Shown one piece after another: positions 24,558 to 32,435 of a stretch of DNA of 41,358 nucleotides. The DNA lies in assembly GCA_019237135.1 (NCBI GenBank), contig JAFAHQ010000380.1, positions 1 to 41,358 on the forward strand, given 5' to 3'. Every line of letters starts with the position of its first letter. The first letter of the stretch is position 1. The stretch comes from Alphaproteobacteria bacterium. Lineage in GTDB: Bacteria > Pseudomonadota > Alphaproteobacteria > ATCC43930 > CGMCC-115725. The notes under the pieces are model-generated. The model ran no database searches. It was not told the origin of the DNA and was given only the letters and a program-made list of their open reading frames with translations. Both the position numbers and the translations under genes were made by a program.

Positions 24558-24776
24558 CGAAAAGTCCTCCCAAAAGGGGGGCAACGAAAAAGCCCGGCTA
24601 GGGCCGGGCTTGGCGACGGCTTCGAGGCTGTTGTGCAAAGCGGATGCTTGCACTTTCGCCGTTGGACGAAGCTAAGCTTCGCCACGAAACCGGATGGCGT
24701 ATCTTATGCTGGGAACTACGTTCGTAGCTCTATGCGTGCCGACCGCGGGGAATAAACCGCACCGCTCCGGCAGGCG
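24558..24776 (-). other. Non-coding leader between prohead protease and capsid genes
   Basis: 219 bases with no gene. Besides the terminator it holds two perfect short palindromes: CGAAGCT-A-AGCTTCG at 24667-24681 and CTACG-TT-CGTAG at 24717-24728. They could be operators or RNA stems. I found no convincing -35/-10 pair for a capsid promoter between terminator and ATG, where only ~30 bases remain. Confidence 0.4.
24587..24610 (-). terminator. Rho-independent terminator upstream of the capsid gene
   Basis: On the minus strand a perfect 8-bp stem AGCCCGGC/GCCGGGCT with loop CCTA is followed by TTTT. It lies 30 bases before the capsid ATG and downstream of the protease gene. Its place ahead of the most highly expressed gene suggests attenuation or partial readthrough rather than a simple operon end. 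Confidence 0.75.
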
Positions 24777-27065
24777 TCAGCGTTCACCCGCGGTTACGCC
24801 GAGCACTCGAATTGGATTGGCGTAGCTCGCCTTGATCAAGGTAAGCGTCTGTTCTTCCTTGCTCATCTTGGCAAGTGCAGACGCAATCGCCTCCGGCGAG
24901 AGTTGGTTGTCGCCCGTAAGACCGGTGCTGCCGCTGTCCTGCTCCTTCGACACCGAGAGGCTGCCTCGGGCAATCGTCAGCGGCGGAAGCGGTGTGCGGG
25001 CGATGTCGTCGACCCGTTTCGACAACCGGTCGAGCAACGGTACCATTTCCCCGAGGGTCTTGACCAATGTTGCTTTTTCGGCGCGCTCGTCGGCCAGCAC
25101 CTTGGCGAAGTCTTCCGACCGCACAGCTTTGACGGTATCGAATTCGGTGCCCTGATGTTCCTCCTCGCCGACCCCCGGAGCTTCGCATATGGCGCCCGCT
25201 GCGACCAAGTGATCGTGCGCCGCGCGCAGGTGCCCCATGGTTTCGCCGGAGTGGCGCGCGCCCTCCCTGGCGATATCTTGGGTCTTGGCGTTTCCCTCGG
25301 AAGAGGGTTCTGGCTCAGAATTCGGAAGCGGCCGAGAGCACGCCATCCCGCCGGTCAGCTTACTGACGCATTCGTGAGCGATATCCATCAAGTTCTGATG
25401 TGCGCTACCGCGCTGACCATGCGGCGCCGCACCCCCGTCGAGCCCTTTTGACCTATCCACCGTAGCATTGTCGCCAGGGCGAAAGTCGGATGCCGGCGGA
25501 TCTATCTGCGGCACCACCTCCTCAATATTGTGCGCCGTGTCAACGGTCGAGACCTCTGACGGAGTGGCGCCAGCCTCGCACAGATGGTCGCGCGCTTTGG
25601 ACATATGAGACATCTGCTCGGCGGACAGGCCGTCGATCTGCAGGCATTTGTCGCAAGCGTAACGGGCCATGTCCACCAGGGCCTGATCGCCTTGCGAATG
25701 CTTGGCCTCAGCAACGAGATCGGCAGCGAGCTTCTGCATGTTGGGCTTCCCGGTTTTGAGGAGAGCCGCGATGCGCGCTGCTCCGCGCACGCCGGCGGCC
25801 ATTGCGAGCAATTCGGACGCGTTCAGCAGAGCAGATCCGTCGTCGAGTTGCGTGTCGTTCAGGATCTCGTCCGTTTCCTCGGAGAGCAGCGCATTGAGAA
25901 GGCCACAAAGCTCGGTGACGATCGCCCTTAGGGGACCCGGCTGCAGTGACTCGTCGGGCTCCATCGCCGCCTCGACCTCGAGCACGTCCTGAAGCCAGTC
26001 GAGTTCGAGGATGATTCGCGCTATGTGGCCAACATCCCAAAGCGCCTTGGTTAGCGCTGCACGCGAAGCCTTCTCGCCGTCGGCGGCCGAAGGCGGACCC
26101 TCGGGATCGATCTTTTCTTTCCAGGCAGCGATTATGGCGGCTTTGATCCGCTTAACCTGGTCGGCGGTGTACCGTCGCGCATTGCCGGGCCTATTGATGT
26201 AGCTCCAGGCGGCGCGGATGTGACGCTCGGTGTCAATCGGGTAGCGCAGCTTGCCGTCCGACTGATAGCCGGGATCGGCGTAATCCGCCGGGTTGCGATC
26301 TCCGAGCGAACTCGCGGGTGCGTTCATCTTCCTCCGGGCATCGGTCTTGGCGAGTGCCCCTTCGGCTGTCTCGATCGCCCTTTTTGCTGCGTCGATCGCG
26401 GCTTCGGTTGCGTCGGCACTCTCGGTTTCTCCCCTGCCCGCCGACGGAGGTTCGAGAGCTGCTGGCCCTGACGGCGACAACCGAAAGCCTGCGTCCCCGA
26501 GCGCCGTTTTTTCGAGACATTTAACCGCTTCGCCCTTGGCTCGATGATGGTGGTCTGGCACGCCGCAAGCCCAGATCTGGATCGGAGGGTTGAATGGCCG
26601 ACGTGAAGGCGTCACCTGCATATCGGACGCGGCTGAGGCTTTCCAGCAATCAAAAACGGCTTCGGGGTTTGCCGGGCGATCGACCAGCGAGATTTCGTTG
26701 AGGACAATACCGGTGATCGCCTTGGGGTTGCCGGGCTCGCGCTGCGTGACCCGGCCGCCGATCGAAAAGCCGCGATAGACTTGGTTTCTGACTTTGGTGA
26801 TCGCGATCGGGTCGACGACATGGGCGACGATCCGCGTCGCCCCATCGTCACCGACCTCGGCTTCGAGCGTCGTCCCAGCCGCCGATAGCTGGTGCATCTC
26901 GCGCAGTGCCGGAAAATGCATGTAGTCCGGGATTGCCGCGCGCATCGCGTCAGCCCTAACGATCTCACCCTGGTCGTCCACTACCTCCGACGACGCGATT
27001 CCGTGTACCCGCACGGTTCCATCGTCTTGAGGCTCGACCTTCTGGATTGCGCCATAGAGCCGCAT
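24777..27065 (-). CDS. Prohead protease fused to DUF6582 and scaffold-like domain
   Basis: 762 aa from ATG 27065 (ATG 27074 also possible; 27152 would overlap the upstream gene). Residues 1-145 are an HK97/XkdF-type prohead protease: catalytic His58 in REMHQLSAAG and Ser101 in YRGFSIGGRV, then VLNEISLVDRPANPEA. Residues ~250-325 match the DUF6582 pattern (NPADYADPGYQ.DG..RYPIDTERHIRAAWSYINRP...YT..QVKRIKAAI). The middle is helical and has two related Cys/His helices, HMSKARDHLCEAGA (487-500) and HLRAAHDHLVAAGA (612-625). Residues 655-690 are a coiled coil (FAKVLADERAEKATLVKTL). Role: self-assembly scaffold and protein processing of the procapsid, followed by self-digestion. Ordinary proteases of this family are ~200-300 aa, so the fusion is large. 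Confidence 0.82.
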   Translation of the reverse strand: MRLYGAIQKVEPQDDGTVRVHGIASSEVVDDQGEIVRADAMRAAIPDYMHFPALREMHQLSAAGTTLEAEVGDDGATRIVAHVVDPIAITKVRNQVYRGFSIGGRVTQREPGNPKAITGIVLNEISLVDRPANPEAVFDCWKASAASDMQVTPSRRPFNPPIQIWACGVPDHHHRAKGEAVKCLEKTALGDAGFRLSPSGPAALEPPSAGRGETESADATEAAIDAAKRAIETAEGALAKTDARRKMNAPASSLGDRNPADYADPGYQSDGKLRYPIDTERHIRAAWSYINRPGNARRYTADQVKRIKAAIIAAWKEKIDPEGPPSAADGEKASRAALTKALWDVGHIARIILELDWLQDVLEVEAAMEPDESLQPGPLRAIVTELCGLLNALLSEETDEILNDTQLDDGSALLNASELLAMAAGVRGAARIAALLKTGKPNMQKLAADLVAEAKHSQGDQALVDMARYACDKCLQIDGLSAEQMSHMSKARDHLCEAGATPSEVSTVDTAHNIEEVVPQIDPPASDFRPGDNATVDRSKGLDGGAAPHGQRGSAHQNLMDIAHECVSKLTGGMACSRPLPNSEPEPSSEGNAKTQDIAREGARHSGETMGHLRAAHDHLVAAGAICEAPGVGEEEHQGTEFDTVKAVRSEDFAKVLADERAEKATLVKTLGEMVPLLDRLSKRVDDIARTPLPPLTIARGSLSVSKEQDSGSTGLTGDNQLSPEAIASALAKMSKEEQTLTLIKASYANPIRVLGVTAGER

Positions 27066-27111
27066 GATCAACATCCCGCCAATGAGCCGCGCGAATGGGT
27101 CCGGTAGCTGG

Positions 27112-27417
27112 TCATTTTCTCGGCGGCTCCCGGCAAAGCGATCCCGAATCAAATCCCCGATCGCCGGAGGTAACAGTCGCTGGCTGCGAAAGCGTCGGGA
27201 GCGGTCGGCCTATCGCGTGTGCCAGTATCTCGATCGCTTCAAATACCTGGCTCGCGGCCGCCGAATTGTCCGGAACGAGAATTTTGACCGCCGCGGCGGC
27301 AGCTCCCGCCCAGACTGGGTCACCCGTAGCGAAATAGCAAACGGAGCCGGCGAGGATGCCGAAGCCGATGACTGTGCTGGGCTGGGGTGGCCATCGAAAC
27401 GCTGTCTTCTGGAACAT
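27112..27417 (-). CDS. Small membrane protein, holin-like candidate
   Basis: 101 aa. It fits exactly between the stop of the protein at 27433 and the protease start at 27065. N-terminal MFQKTAFRWPPQPSTVIG is followed by a hydrophobic segment (GFGILAGSVCYFAT, then VWAGAAAAAVKILVP) that can form one or two helices, a short charged stretch and an amphipathic helix (VFEAIEILAHAIG); the C-terminal ~25 residues are polar. The pattern resembles small phage holins, but the ribosome site at ATG 27417 is weak and the position amid head genes is unusual. It could also be a membrane-bound assembly factor. Confidence 0.55.
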   Translation of the reverse strand: MFQKTAFRWPPQPSTVIGFGILAGSVCYFATGDPVWAGAAAAAVKILVPDNSAAASQVFEAIEILAHAIGRPLPTLSQPATVTSGDRGFDSGSLCREPPRK

Positions 27418-27432
27418 ATGTCTGTTACTCGA

Positions 27433-28320
27433 TCAATTCATCGCACTGACTTCAAACCAAGTGGCAACTACGTCATTAGGAGCGCCCGTGGTGTAGGACG
27501 AGCCCGTCAGGGCAATGACAATAGCTTCCGCCTCGACTGCTGTCGGAAAGACCGGCAAGCCGATCCCGCCATGAATGCCGCCGAGGATCACCGTACCTTG
27601 TGCGTACTGCGTGTTAGAGTCGGGAGCACCGTATTTGAGAACGTTGGCTGTCAACTGCCAGCCGACGTTGCTGTTTGGTATCGTCCCGTTGACCCAGGGA
27701 CCCGTGTCTGCGATCACGTTGCCGCCAGTAACCACTCCGACGGAGATCGTGGCATTGCACCACAACTTGACGCGCTTGTCGTTTGTCGTGGCTCCAGTGG
27801 TACCCTGGGCGGCGATGCAGAGCCCACGGCCGGCAACATCAAAGCTCGATGCCGGCAGGGTATAGCTCGCCAGCACGTCGTCGGTGGTATCGGCATTATT
27901 GCCGGCGAGTGGGTTGCCGATCTGCCGGTTCAGATTGCCGTCCCCGAGAATAGTACCGGTCCCGCTGCCAAAATAGGTCAGCATGTTAGAGGGCACGACA
28001 CCGACCCCTGGAACGACGCCGTCGAGCACCCAGATCGCGGCACCGGTCGCTGCCGCAAGGCAGGTCCAGGCACGGCTAGCGGAAATGTTGAGCCAGCGGG
28101 AGCCAACCGAATAATCCTGCGTGCTATCGTCGGAAGCACCCGGATCGGTCGTCGCCGAAAGGTTGTCATACGCCGGCAGCATGATGCAGCCGCTACGGAT
28201 CAGATCGATTACATCGCCGGTCGCTGCCGCAGGGATGACACCCTTCGCGTCCGCCGTGTACGAGGCTCCCGATGTCTGGTACCGCGCGTAAGCGGCGGGT
28301 GCGAACAGCCTTGTGGTCAT
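27433..28320 (-). CDS. Phage structural protein, probable decoration or fibre-associated, unknown function
   Basis: 295 aa from ATG 28320 with AGGAG ~10 bases upstream. The chain is Ala/Gly/Thr/Asn-rich and beta-type with few charges. Residues 1-75 (MTTRLFAPAAYARYQTSGA, VIPAAATGDVIDLIRSGC) look like a capsid-proximal arm; 130-295 is a jelly-roll-like domain (LASYTLPASSFDVAGRGLCI, KRVKLWCNATISVG, EAIVIALTGSSYTTGA, VVATWFEVSAMN). No enzymatic motif. Probably a head or fibre surface protein. Confidence 0.7.
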   Translation of the reverse strand: MTTRLFAPAAYARYQTSGASYTADAKGVIPAAATGDVIDLIRSGCIMLPAYDNLSATTDPGASDDSTQDYSVGSRWLNISASRAWTCLAAATGAAIWVLDGVVPGVGVVPSNMLTYFGSGTGTILGDGNLNRQIGNPLAGNNADTTDDVLASYTLPASSFDVAGRGLCIAAQGTTGATTNDKRVKLWCNATISVGVVTGGNVIADTGPWVNGTIPNSNVGWQLTANVLKYGAPDSNTQYAQGTVILGGIHGGIGLPVFPTAVEAEAIVIALTGSSYTTGAPNDVVATWFEVSAMN

Positions 28321-28339
28321 GGCCGAGTTCTCCTGACTG

Positions 28340-28717
28340 TCACGGACCCGGGGGTTTGCACAAGACCGTAGCGTTGAGCTTGAGGATGCGGCCGTCGCTT
28401 AAGGCAGCTGAGGCTTCGAGGATATAGGTGCCGCCGGCCGCGCTGGTCGGCATGCCGCCGATCGAGGCGACCGAGAAGAAGCCGGTCCGCGTCTGCAGCG
28501 ACCCATCGGCCGGAGCGCGCAGCTGTATCGCTGTCTGGGTCGAGACCGACAATACTCGAGACTGCGGCGCCGGGTCGGTGGCCGTCTGGAAGGGAGCCAG
28601 CGCGCAGGTCCAACTCGTCGAAACCATCGTCGCTACACCCATATCCGCGGTAAAATCGAAAGCGAAGTTATCGATCTCGCCGATCTCGATTGGATCGAAA
28701 GGGGTTGCCAAGCGCAT
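28340..28717 (-). CDS. Small beta-rich phage structural protein
   Basis: 125 aa from ATG 28717, chosen because GAGGAA lies 8 bases before it; ATG 28732 is the alternative. Sequence is beta-type: TPFDPIEIGEIDNFAFDFT, MVSTSWTCALAPFQ, then QLRAPADGSLQTRTGFFSVA and a C-terminal YILEASAALSDGRILKLNATVLC. This pattern (short bacterial Ig-like or BACON-type strand repeat) is common in fibre-tail attachment or decoration proteins. Function not assigned. It lies 19 bases upstream of the next gene in the same direction. Confidence 0.68.
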   Translation of the reverse strand: MRLATPFDPIEIGEIDNFAFDFTADMGVATMVSTSWTCALAPFQTATDPAPQSRVLSVSTQTAIQLRAPADGSLQTRTGFFSVASIGGMPTSAAGGTYILEASAALSDGRILKLNATVLCKPPGP

Positions 28718-28738
28718 AGCCGACTTCCTCATTGGCCT

Positions 28739-28843
28739 CTAGGCGGGGGGCTGCTGCAGGAAACCGCGAAGCAGCTCTGGTCGCGGGGCAAGGCCGGCAA
28801 GACTGTCAGCGTGAAGAACGCCAAGCTGGCTGGCGGTTTTCAC
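28739..28843 (-). CDS. 34-aa coupled small ORF, unknown function
   Basis: GTG at 28843 overlaps the TGA of the lipoprotein gene (GTGA), giving MKTASQLGVLHADSLAGL and then a short helix-plus-QQPPA end. The stop lies just before the ribosome site of the next gene. Such overlaps are the rule in this operon, and the composition matches its neighbours. A longer reading of the same frame (to 29026) overlaps the lipoprotein and is rejected. Without comparative data this stays tentative. Confidence 0.4.
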   Translation of the reverse strand: MKTASQLGVLHADSLAGLAPRPELLRGFLQQPPA

Positions 28844-29169
28844 GGCAGGAACGGTACCGCTTTTTGCAAGAGCATTGACAGAATCAAGCCACCGACTGCG
28901 TTGCAAGGTGCATTTGGTCCTTGCGTAGCGGACACCAAGAGCCGATTGGCCTCGATCAATGAGGCCAAGCCGGGCTTTGGTGCGGTCTCGACCGCATCGG
29001 CAACGGGAGCCAGAGCGATCCAGCACGCCGCTCCTTGAGGGTCACCACCTTGGGTCGCGACCTGTGCCGCGTTAGTCAAATCAGCGGCCGCGAGTTTGCC
29101 GACCTCGGCACATCCTGATAGCGCCAACAGCGCTGTAAATACGTAAGGAACAGAGGATCGCCTATGCAT
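28840..29169 (-). CDS. Phage-encoded lipoprotein, unknown function
   Basis: 109 aa from ATG 29169 with AAGG ~9 bases upstream; frame continues to 29199 but MHRRSSVPYVFTALLALSGC is a classical lipoprotein signal with lipobox ALSGC, lipidated Cys at residue 20. The mature part has a helix (AEVGKLAAADLTNAAQVATQ), a two-cysteine region (AACWIAL... NAPCNAVGG) and a hydrophobic C-terminus (LILSMLLQKAVPFLP). Phage lipoproteins can exclude superinfecting phages or aid lysis; the present data do not decide. Distinct from the spanin-like lipoprotein at the other end. Confidence 0.75.
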   Translation of the reverse strand: MHRRSSVPYVFTALLALSGCAEVGKLAAADLTNAAQVATQGGDPQGAACWIALAPVADAVETAPKPGLASLIEANRLLVSATQGPNAPCNAVGGLILSMLLQKAVPFLP

Positions 29170-29251
29170 TGCTTTAGCCTTTTTCACAGATCGGTCCAAC
29201 CGGCATCACACCGCCGCACGACCGAATGGTGCAGCTGGGCGAGGTCGAGTT

Positions 29252-30850
29252 TTACAGCCGTTTGAGAATACGCAGGCGGCCCGGTGTGACGAGAAGCCGA
29301 CGTTTGCCCGACGACGCCAGTGACACGAACAGTGTGTCCGGCAGCGCTGACCATTCGATCGGCAAGAACGCATCGGCGCTGAGCGGAACTACGGTCGCAC
29401 CTAGCCATTCTACCTGTCCTGGCGCGTTGAGGCCGACGATAGCAGCGAACTCACTGGCCACCGGGATATCCCGAAGCGACCACGTCAGCCATTCAGTAGC
29501 GACACGCTGATCAGCAATAGCTTCTACCACCCACCCGACGCGGCCGGCCGTATCGCACGCGACCCCGCCACTGAGCTCAAGCAGAAAGGCGAGAGGGCAG
29601 CCCAGCATAGCCACCGATTCCAATCGTATTCCAAGGTCACGGCTTGCGGCTGCGAGAGACTCGAAGGGCAGCCAGCCATCGGGCCGGCTCCTTGCCAGCA
29701 TCTCCGTTGAAAGACCCGCGTTGTTTTGGGCGGTAGCTACAGACTCGCATAATGAGGGCGGATCGTTGCGCTCTGTTGCGAGGAACTCGAGCTGGGTCTC
29801 TGCCTCGGCTATTTGGCTCGCCAGAAACGCGACCGGGTTAGGTGCATCCGCAATGACGGTCGTCGTGCTGCTGGGCGTGTAGGTGATGACGATGATGCCC
29901 TGCGCGCCGTTGCCCCCAGCGCCAGCATTGGCATTATTTGAACCAGCCCAGCCACCACCGCCGCCGCCACCGCCGTAATTTCCACCATTACCACCAGCGC
30001 CAGCATGCTCAGGAGCATTGCGACCACCGCCACCGCCACCACCGCCTCCGGCGCCGTGTGAGGAATCCCACTCGATTCCGGCACCACCGGCCCCACCGGC
30101 CCCAGCGGTGCTGCCAACAACCCCGGTATTATTGATCCCACCGCCGCCGCCACCTCCGGAGCCGTGCGATCCGGCGCTGCCCGGATTGCCGTTGCCGCTG
30201 GTCCCGCCGGTACCGCCGGCTCCTCCAGCGGTCCCATCCTGTGCAGTACCACCGGTCGCTCCAGTAGTAGCCCCAGAGCCCGCATCTGATCCGGCTGTCC
30301 CACTGCCACCGGCACTGCTTGCCGGGTCTCCGGTTCCACCACCACTGGAACCAGCGTAAGCTGCCGTTGTAGACGAGCCGCCCGCGAGTCCGGCACCCTT
30401 CGGTCCGCCGGCCCCACCGCCGCCGCCACCCTGCCAGCCCAGGAACGCCGTGCCAGCGCCTCCGCCGCCGCCATTCCATTTTGTGGTGCCTACGCCCGAG
30501 GCTGCGGCGCCGCCCGCGCCAGCCGTTCCGTTCGAGAGACCGGCGCCGCCGGCTTTTGCGAGTACCGTGCTGGTATCCTTAAACCACGTGTCGGTACCCG
30601 CTGATCCGTTGTTGGGGCCGGCCGCGCCCCCACCGCCGCCGGCCCCGACCTGAATGCTGATCGAGCCGCTTAATCCGGCGAGATTGCTGGAAGAACTATA
30701 GGCGCCGCCGCCACCGGCCGCTCCGTCAGCCACCGATATGTTCGGCGAGGCACCACCGCCCCCGCCCCCAATGGCCTCAATCGAATTGGTGCTGCTCCAG
30801 TCGCCCGGTAGCGGGAAGCTGGTGCCGGACAGCAGGAATATCCGGGTCAT
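29252..30850 (-). CDS. Polyglycine-rich phage adhesin-like protein
   Basis: 532 aa. Residues 1-27 (MTRIFLLSGTSFPLPGDWSS) form a short cap; residues ~28-332 are extremely glycine-rich with runs of five to nine Gly separated by A, S, N or short hydrophobic turns; 332-342 is a beta strand GIIVITYTPSS that closes this domain. The C-terminal 190 residues are a normal mixed domain (FLASQIAEAETQLEFLATERND, then AGRVGWVVEAIADQRV...). The glycine-rich part resembles polyglycine-II sandwich domains of T-even-like gp38 receptor-binding adhesins. Role as adhesin or fibre tip is inferred. It shares ATGA with the upstream gene. Confidence 0.75.
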   Translation of the reverse strand: MTRIFLLSGTSFPLPGDWSSTNSIEAIGGGGGGASPNISVADGAAGGGGAYSSSSNLAGLSGSISIQVGAGGGGGAAGPNNGSAGTDTWFKDTSTVLAKAGGAGLSNGTAGAGGAAASGVGTTKWNGGGGGAGTAFLGWQGGGGGGAGGPKGAGLAGGSSTTAAYAGSSGGGTGDPASSAGGSGTAGSDAGSGATTGATGGTAQDGTAGGAGGTGGTSGNGNPGSAGSHGSGGGGGGGINNTGVVGSTAGAGGAGGAGIEWDSSHGAGGGGGGGGGRNAPEHAGAGGNGGNYGGGGGGGGWAGSNNANAGAGGNGAQGIIVITYTPSSTTTVIADAPNPVAFLASQIAEAETQLEFLATERNDPPSLCESVATAQNNAGLSTEMLARSRPDGWLPFESLAAASRDLGIRLESVAMLGCPLAFLLELSGGVACDTAGRVGWVVEAIADQRVATEWLTWSLRDIPVASEFAAIVGLNAPGQVEWLGATVVPLSADAFLPIEWSALPDTLFVSLASSGKRRLLVTPGRLRILKRL

Positions 30851-31188
30851 TCGAGACGATCACCGGGCTCGGCCGTCGGGTGGAGAACGAGCTTACCCAT
30901 GGGATGCACGTCGAGGTCGGGATCGGCGTGGCATGTCGTGACGACGCCGCCGTCCTCCCCGACCACCGCGCAACGCGACGACGGCGGATAGGCGCCCGTC
31001 GCCGCAGCGATCGCAGCGCAGCATGCCGCGTCGTCGTAGGGTCGGTCCAGAGGCAGCAGTAAGCGGCTTTCGCCGAGACCCGGCTGGTGCAGAACGAGCT
31101 GCGCATCATTATCGGGAATAACTTTACGGCGCAGTATCTTGCTGCCTGTGGCGTAGAACACCGCGAGCTGCGTCGCGCCAGTCGTCAT
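30847..31188 (-). CDS. Small phage protein upstream of the glycine-rich protein, unknown function
   Basis: 113 aa from ATG 31188 with AGGA 6 bases upstream. Beta-type N-terminus (QLAVFYATGSKILRRKVIPDND), a DAACCAAIAAATG helix with paired cysteines, and VVGEDGGVVTTCHADPDLDVHP near the end. Its TGA overlaps the ATG of the glycine-rich protein, implying coupled translation and perhaps a chaperone or attachment role for it. No recognised domain. Confidence 0.68.
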   Translation of the reverse strand: MTTGATQLAVFYATGSKILRRKVIPDNDAQLVLHQPGLGESRLLLPLDRPYDDAACCAAIAAATGAYPPSSRCAVVGEDGGVVTTCHADPDLDVHPMGKLVLHPTAEPGDRLE

Positions 31189-31218
31189 GGATGTCCTGCC
31201 CGATCCCCAGCTCTTCGG

Positions 31219-32325
31219 TTACGTTGTCATTCCCTGCGTGCGCAGATCGGCTGAGCCCTTGTAGGCTGTGGTGCCGGCCGGCAGAGTCAGCCGCAGCCAC
31301 ACACCTTGCGCGCCGGCTGCATTCGGTGCCGCGCCGGACGGCAGGTTTCCCGGGCTTGGAACGCTCACGAAAGCGGGCTGCGTGATGAAGCCACCGACCC
31401 CTGAGGAAGGGGCGGTCTGCCGATTGACGACCGTGCCGGTGTCGTTCAGCACCGTCGTCAGCGCCAAGTCCAAAAGCGCGCCCGAAGGCAGGGTTAGCGT
31501 CTCGCTCGCCACCTCGATTTGCGCGCCGGTCAGGGCGGTCGCGGTGTTGTTGCTCACAACGAAAATCTTTTCGTAATAGGTACGCTGCGACCCGGCCGGC
31601 ATGTCCGCCGCGCTGGTCGAGAACATGCGGATCACTGTCGTCACTGGGTTTGGCGAGATTTCGAACAGCATCCCCTGGAGGATCTTATAAGTCGTCGTGT
31701 TGTCCGGCACGGTGCCCCAGTCGCGGCTGACCGCAACCAGATCGGTGCCGTAGCCCGCCGTGGCGATTATCTGCCGCAGCTGGTTTGCACCGGTGCCGCT
31801 CTTCGTCCAAATGAGCTGACCGGTTGAGGCCGCGGCACCGTCGCCCGATTGCAATTTGAACAGCGCCGGCGTCGTACCGCTGTGATTGGCTGAACCAGCC
31901 TGCGCGGTGCGCACCGCCGCGTCGGTCGTCACCGCGCCAATAGGCAGCACGCAGCTATGGGCAGCGAGCGCTACGTCACCGACCGCCGGGGTTCCGCCCG
32001 GGTTGGCCAATGGTCCGTTAGCGCTCGCCCCTGACAATGCGGCGTAGAGCAACCGCTCGAGCGGTTGCGACCCGGTCACCCAGCTCTGCCCGTTTAAGGT
32101 CAGCGTCTGGCCCTGAACGGCACCGGTCGGGTCGCGTCCGAAATAGGCGATCTTGGTCGCGGTATCGCTCGATGAGCTCGAGATGACATCGACGCTGCCG
32201 GCCGGGGTGACGTCGTAGAACGCGACACGGCGAGTGAAGTCGACCGCGCCGCCTATCGTGGCGCCGTCGATCTCGGGCATGTTGGCCGAGCCATAAACGA
32301 CGATGTCGGATGGCAGCACGCTCAT
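31219..32325 (-). CDS. Phage structural protein, unknown function
   Basis: 368 aa from ATG 32325 with AGGAG 6-7 bases upstream; a TTG directly before it is in frame. The chain is Thr/Ser/Gly/Ala-rich and beta-type: SVLPSDIVVYGSANMPEID at the N-terminus, DFTRRVAFYDVTPAGSVDVIS, EISPNPVTTVIRMFSTSAAD, YYEKIFVVSNNTATALTGA and QGVWLRLTLPAGTTAY at the end. No membrane or enzymatic motif. Placed directly after the portal gene. A head surface or fibre role is the best guess. Confidence 0.72.
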   Translation of the reverse strand: MSVLPSDIVVYGSANMPEIDGATIGGAVDFTRRVAFYDVTPAGSVDVISSSSSDTATKIAYFGRDPTGAVQGQTLTLNGQSWVTGSQPLERLLYAALSGASANGPLANPGGTPAVGDVALAAHSCVLPIGAVTTDAAVRTAQAGSANHSGTTPALFKLQSGDGAAASTGQLIWTKSGTGANQLRQIIATAGYGTDLVAVSRDWGTVPDNTTTYKILQGMLFEISPNPVTTVIRMFSTSAADMPAGSQRTYYEKIFVVSNNTATALTGAQIEVASETLTLPSGALLDLALTTVLNDTGTVVNRQTAPSSGVGGFITQPAFVSVPSPGNLPSGAAPNAAGAQGVWLRLTLPAGTTAYKGSADLRTQGMTT

Positions 32326-32435
32326 CAAAGGCTCCTATATTTCGTCGATGTCAGGTTCGCGTAGCCGATCGGGCCGGGCAGAGCCCTGGAAGGGCGATGG
32401 CATCCTCACGCACTTGTCGGAAAGGAGGGCGACGG

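Noticed and set aside
27064-28371. 435-codon plus-strand frame across three phage genes
   Set aside because: Antisense to the holin-like and structural genes, which have good starts and couplings; the translation is Arg/Gly/Asp-rich with no recognisable domain.
29809-30474. Ala/Val/Pro-rich frames on both strands in the glycine-rich gene
   Set aside because: GGN-codon runs read out of frame give Ala/Val/Pro/Arg-rich shadows; only the Gly frame has coupled start, stop and normal flanking domains.
29880-30780. Repetitive DNA that might be a CRISPR array or tandem satellite
   Set aside because: The repetition comes from glycine codons; there are no regular repeat-spacer units or conserved repeat sequence.
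32335-32403. 22-codon frame between the portal gene and the next gene
   Set aside because: It ends neatly before a ribosome site, but its start has no usable ribosome site (GTGAGG touches the ATG) and nothing supports its protein; kept only as a note.
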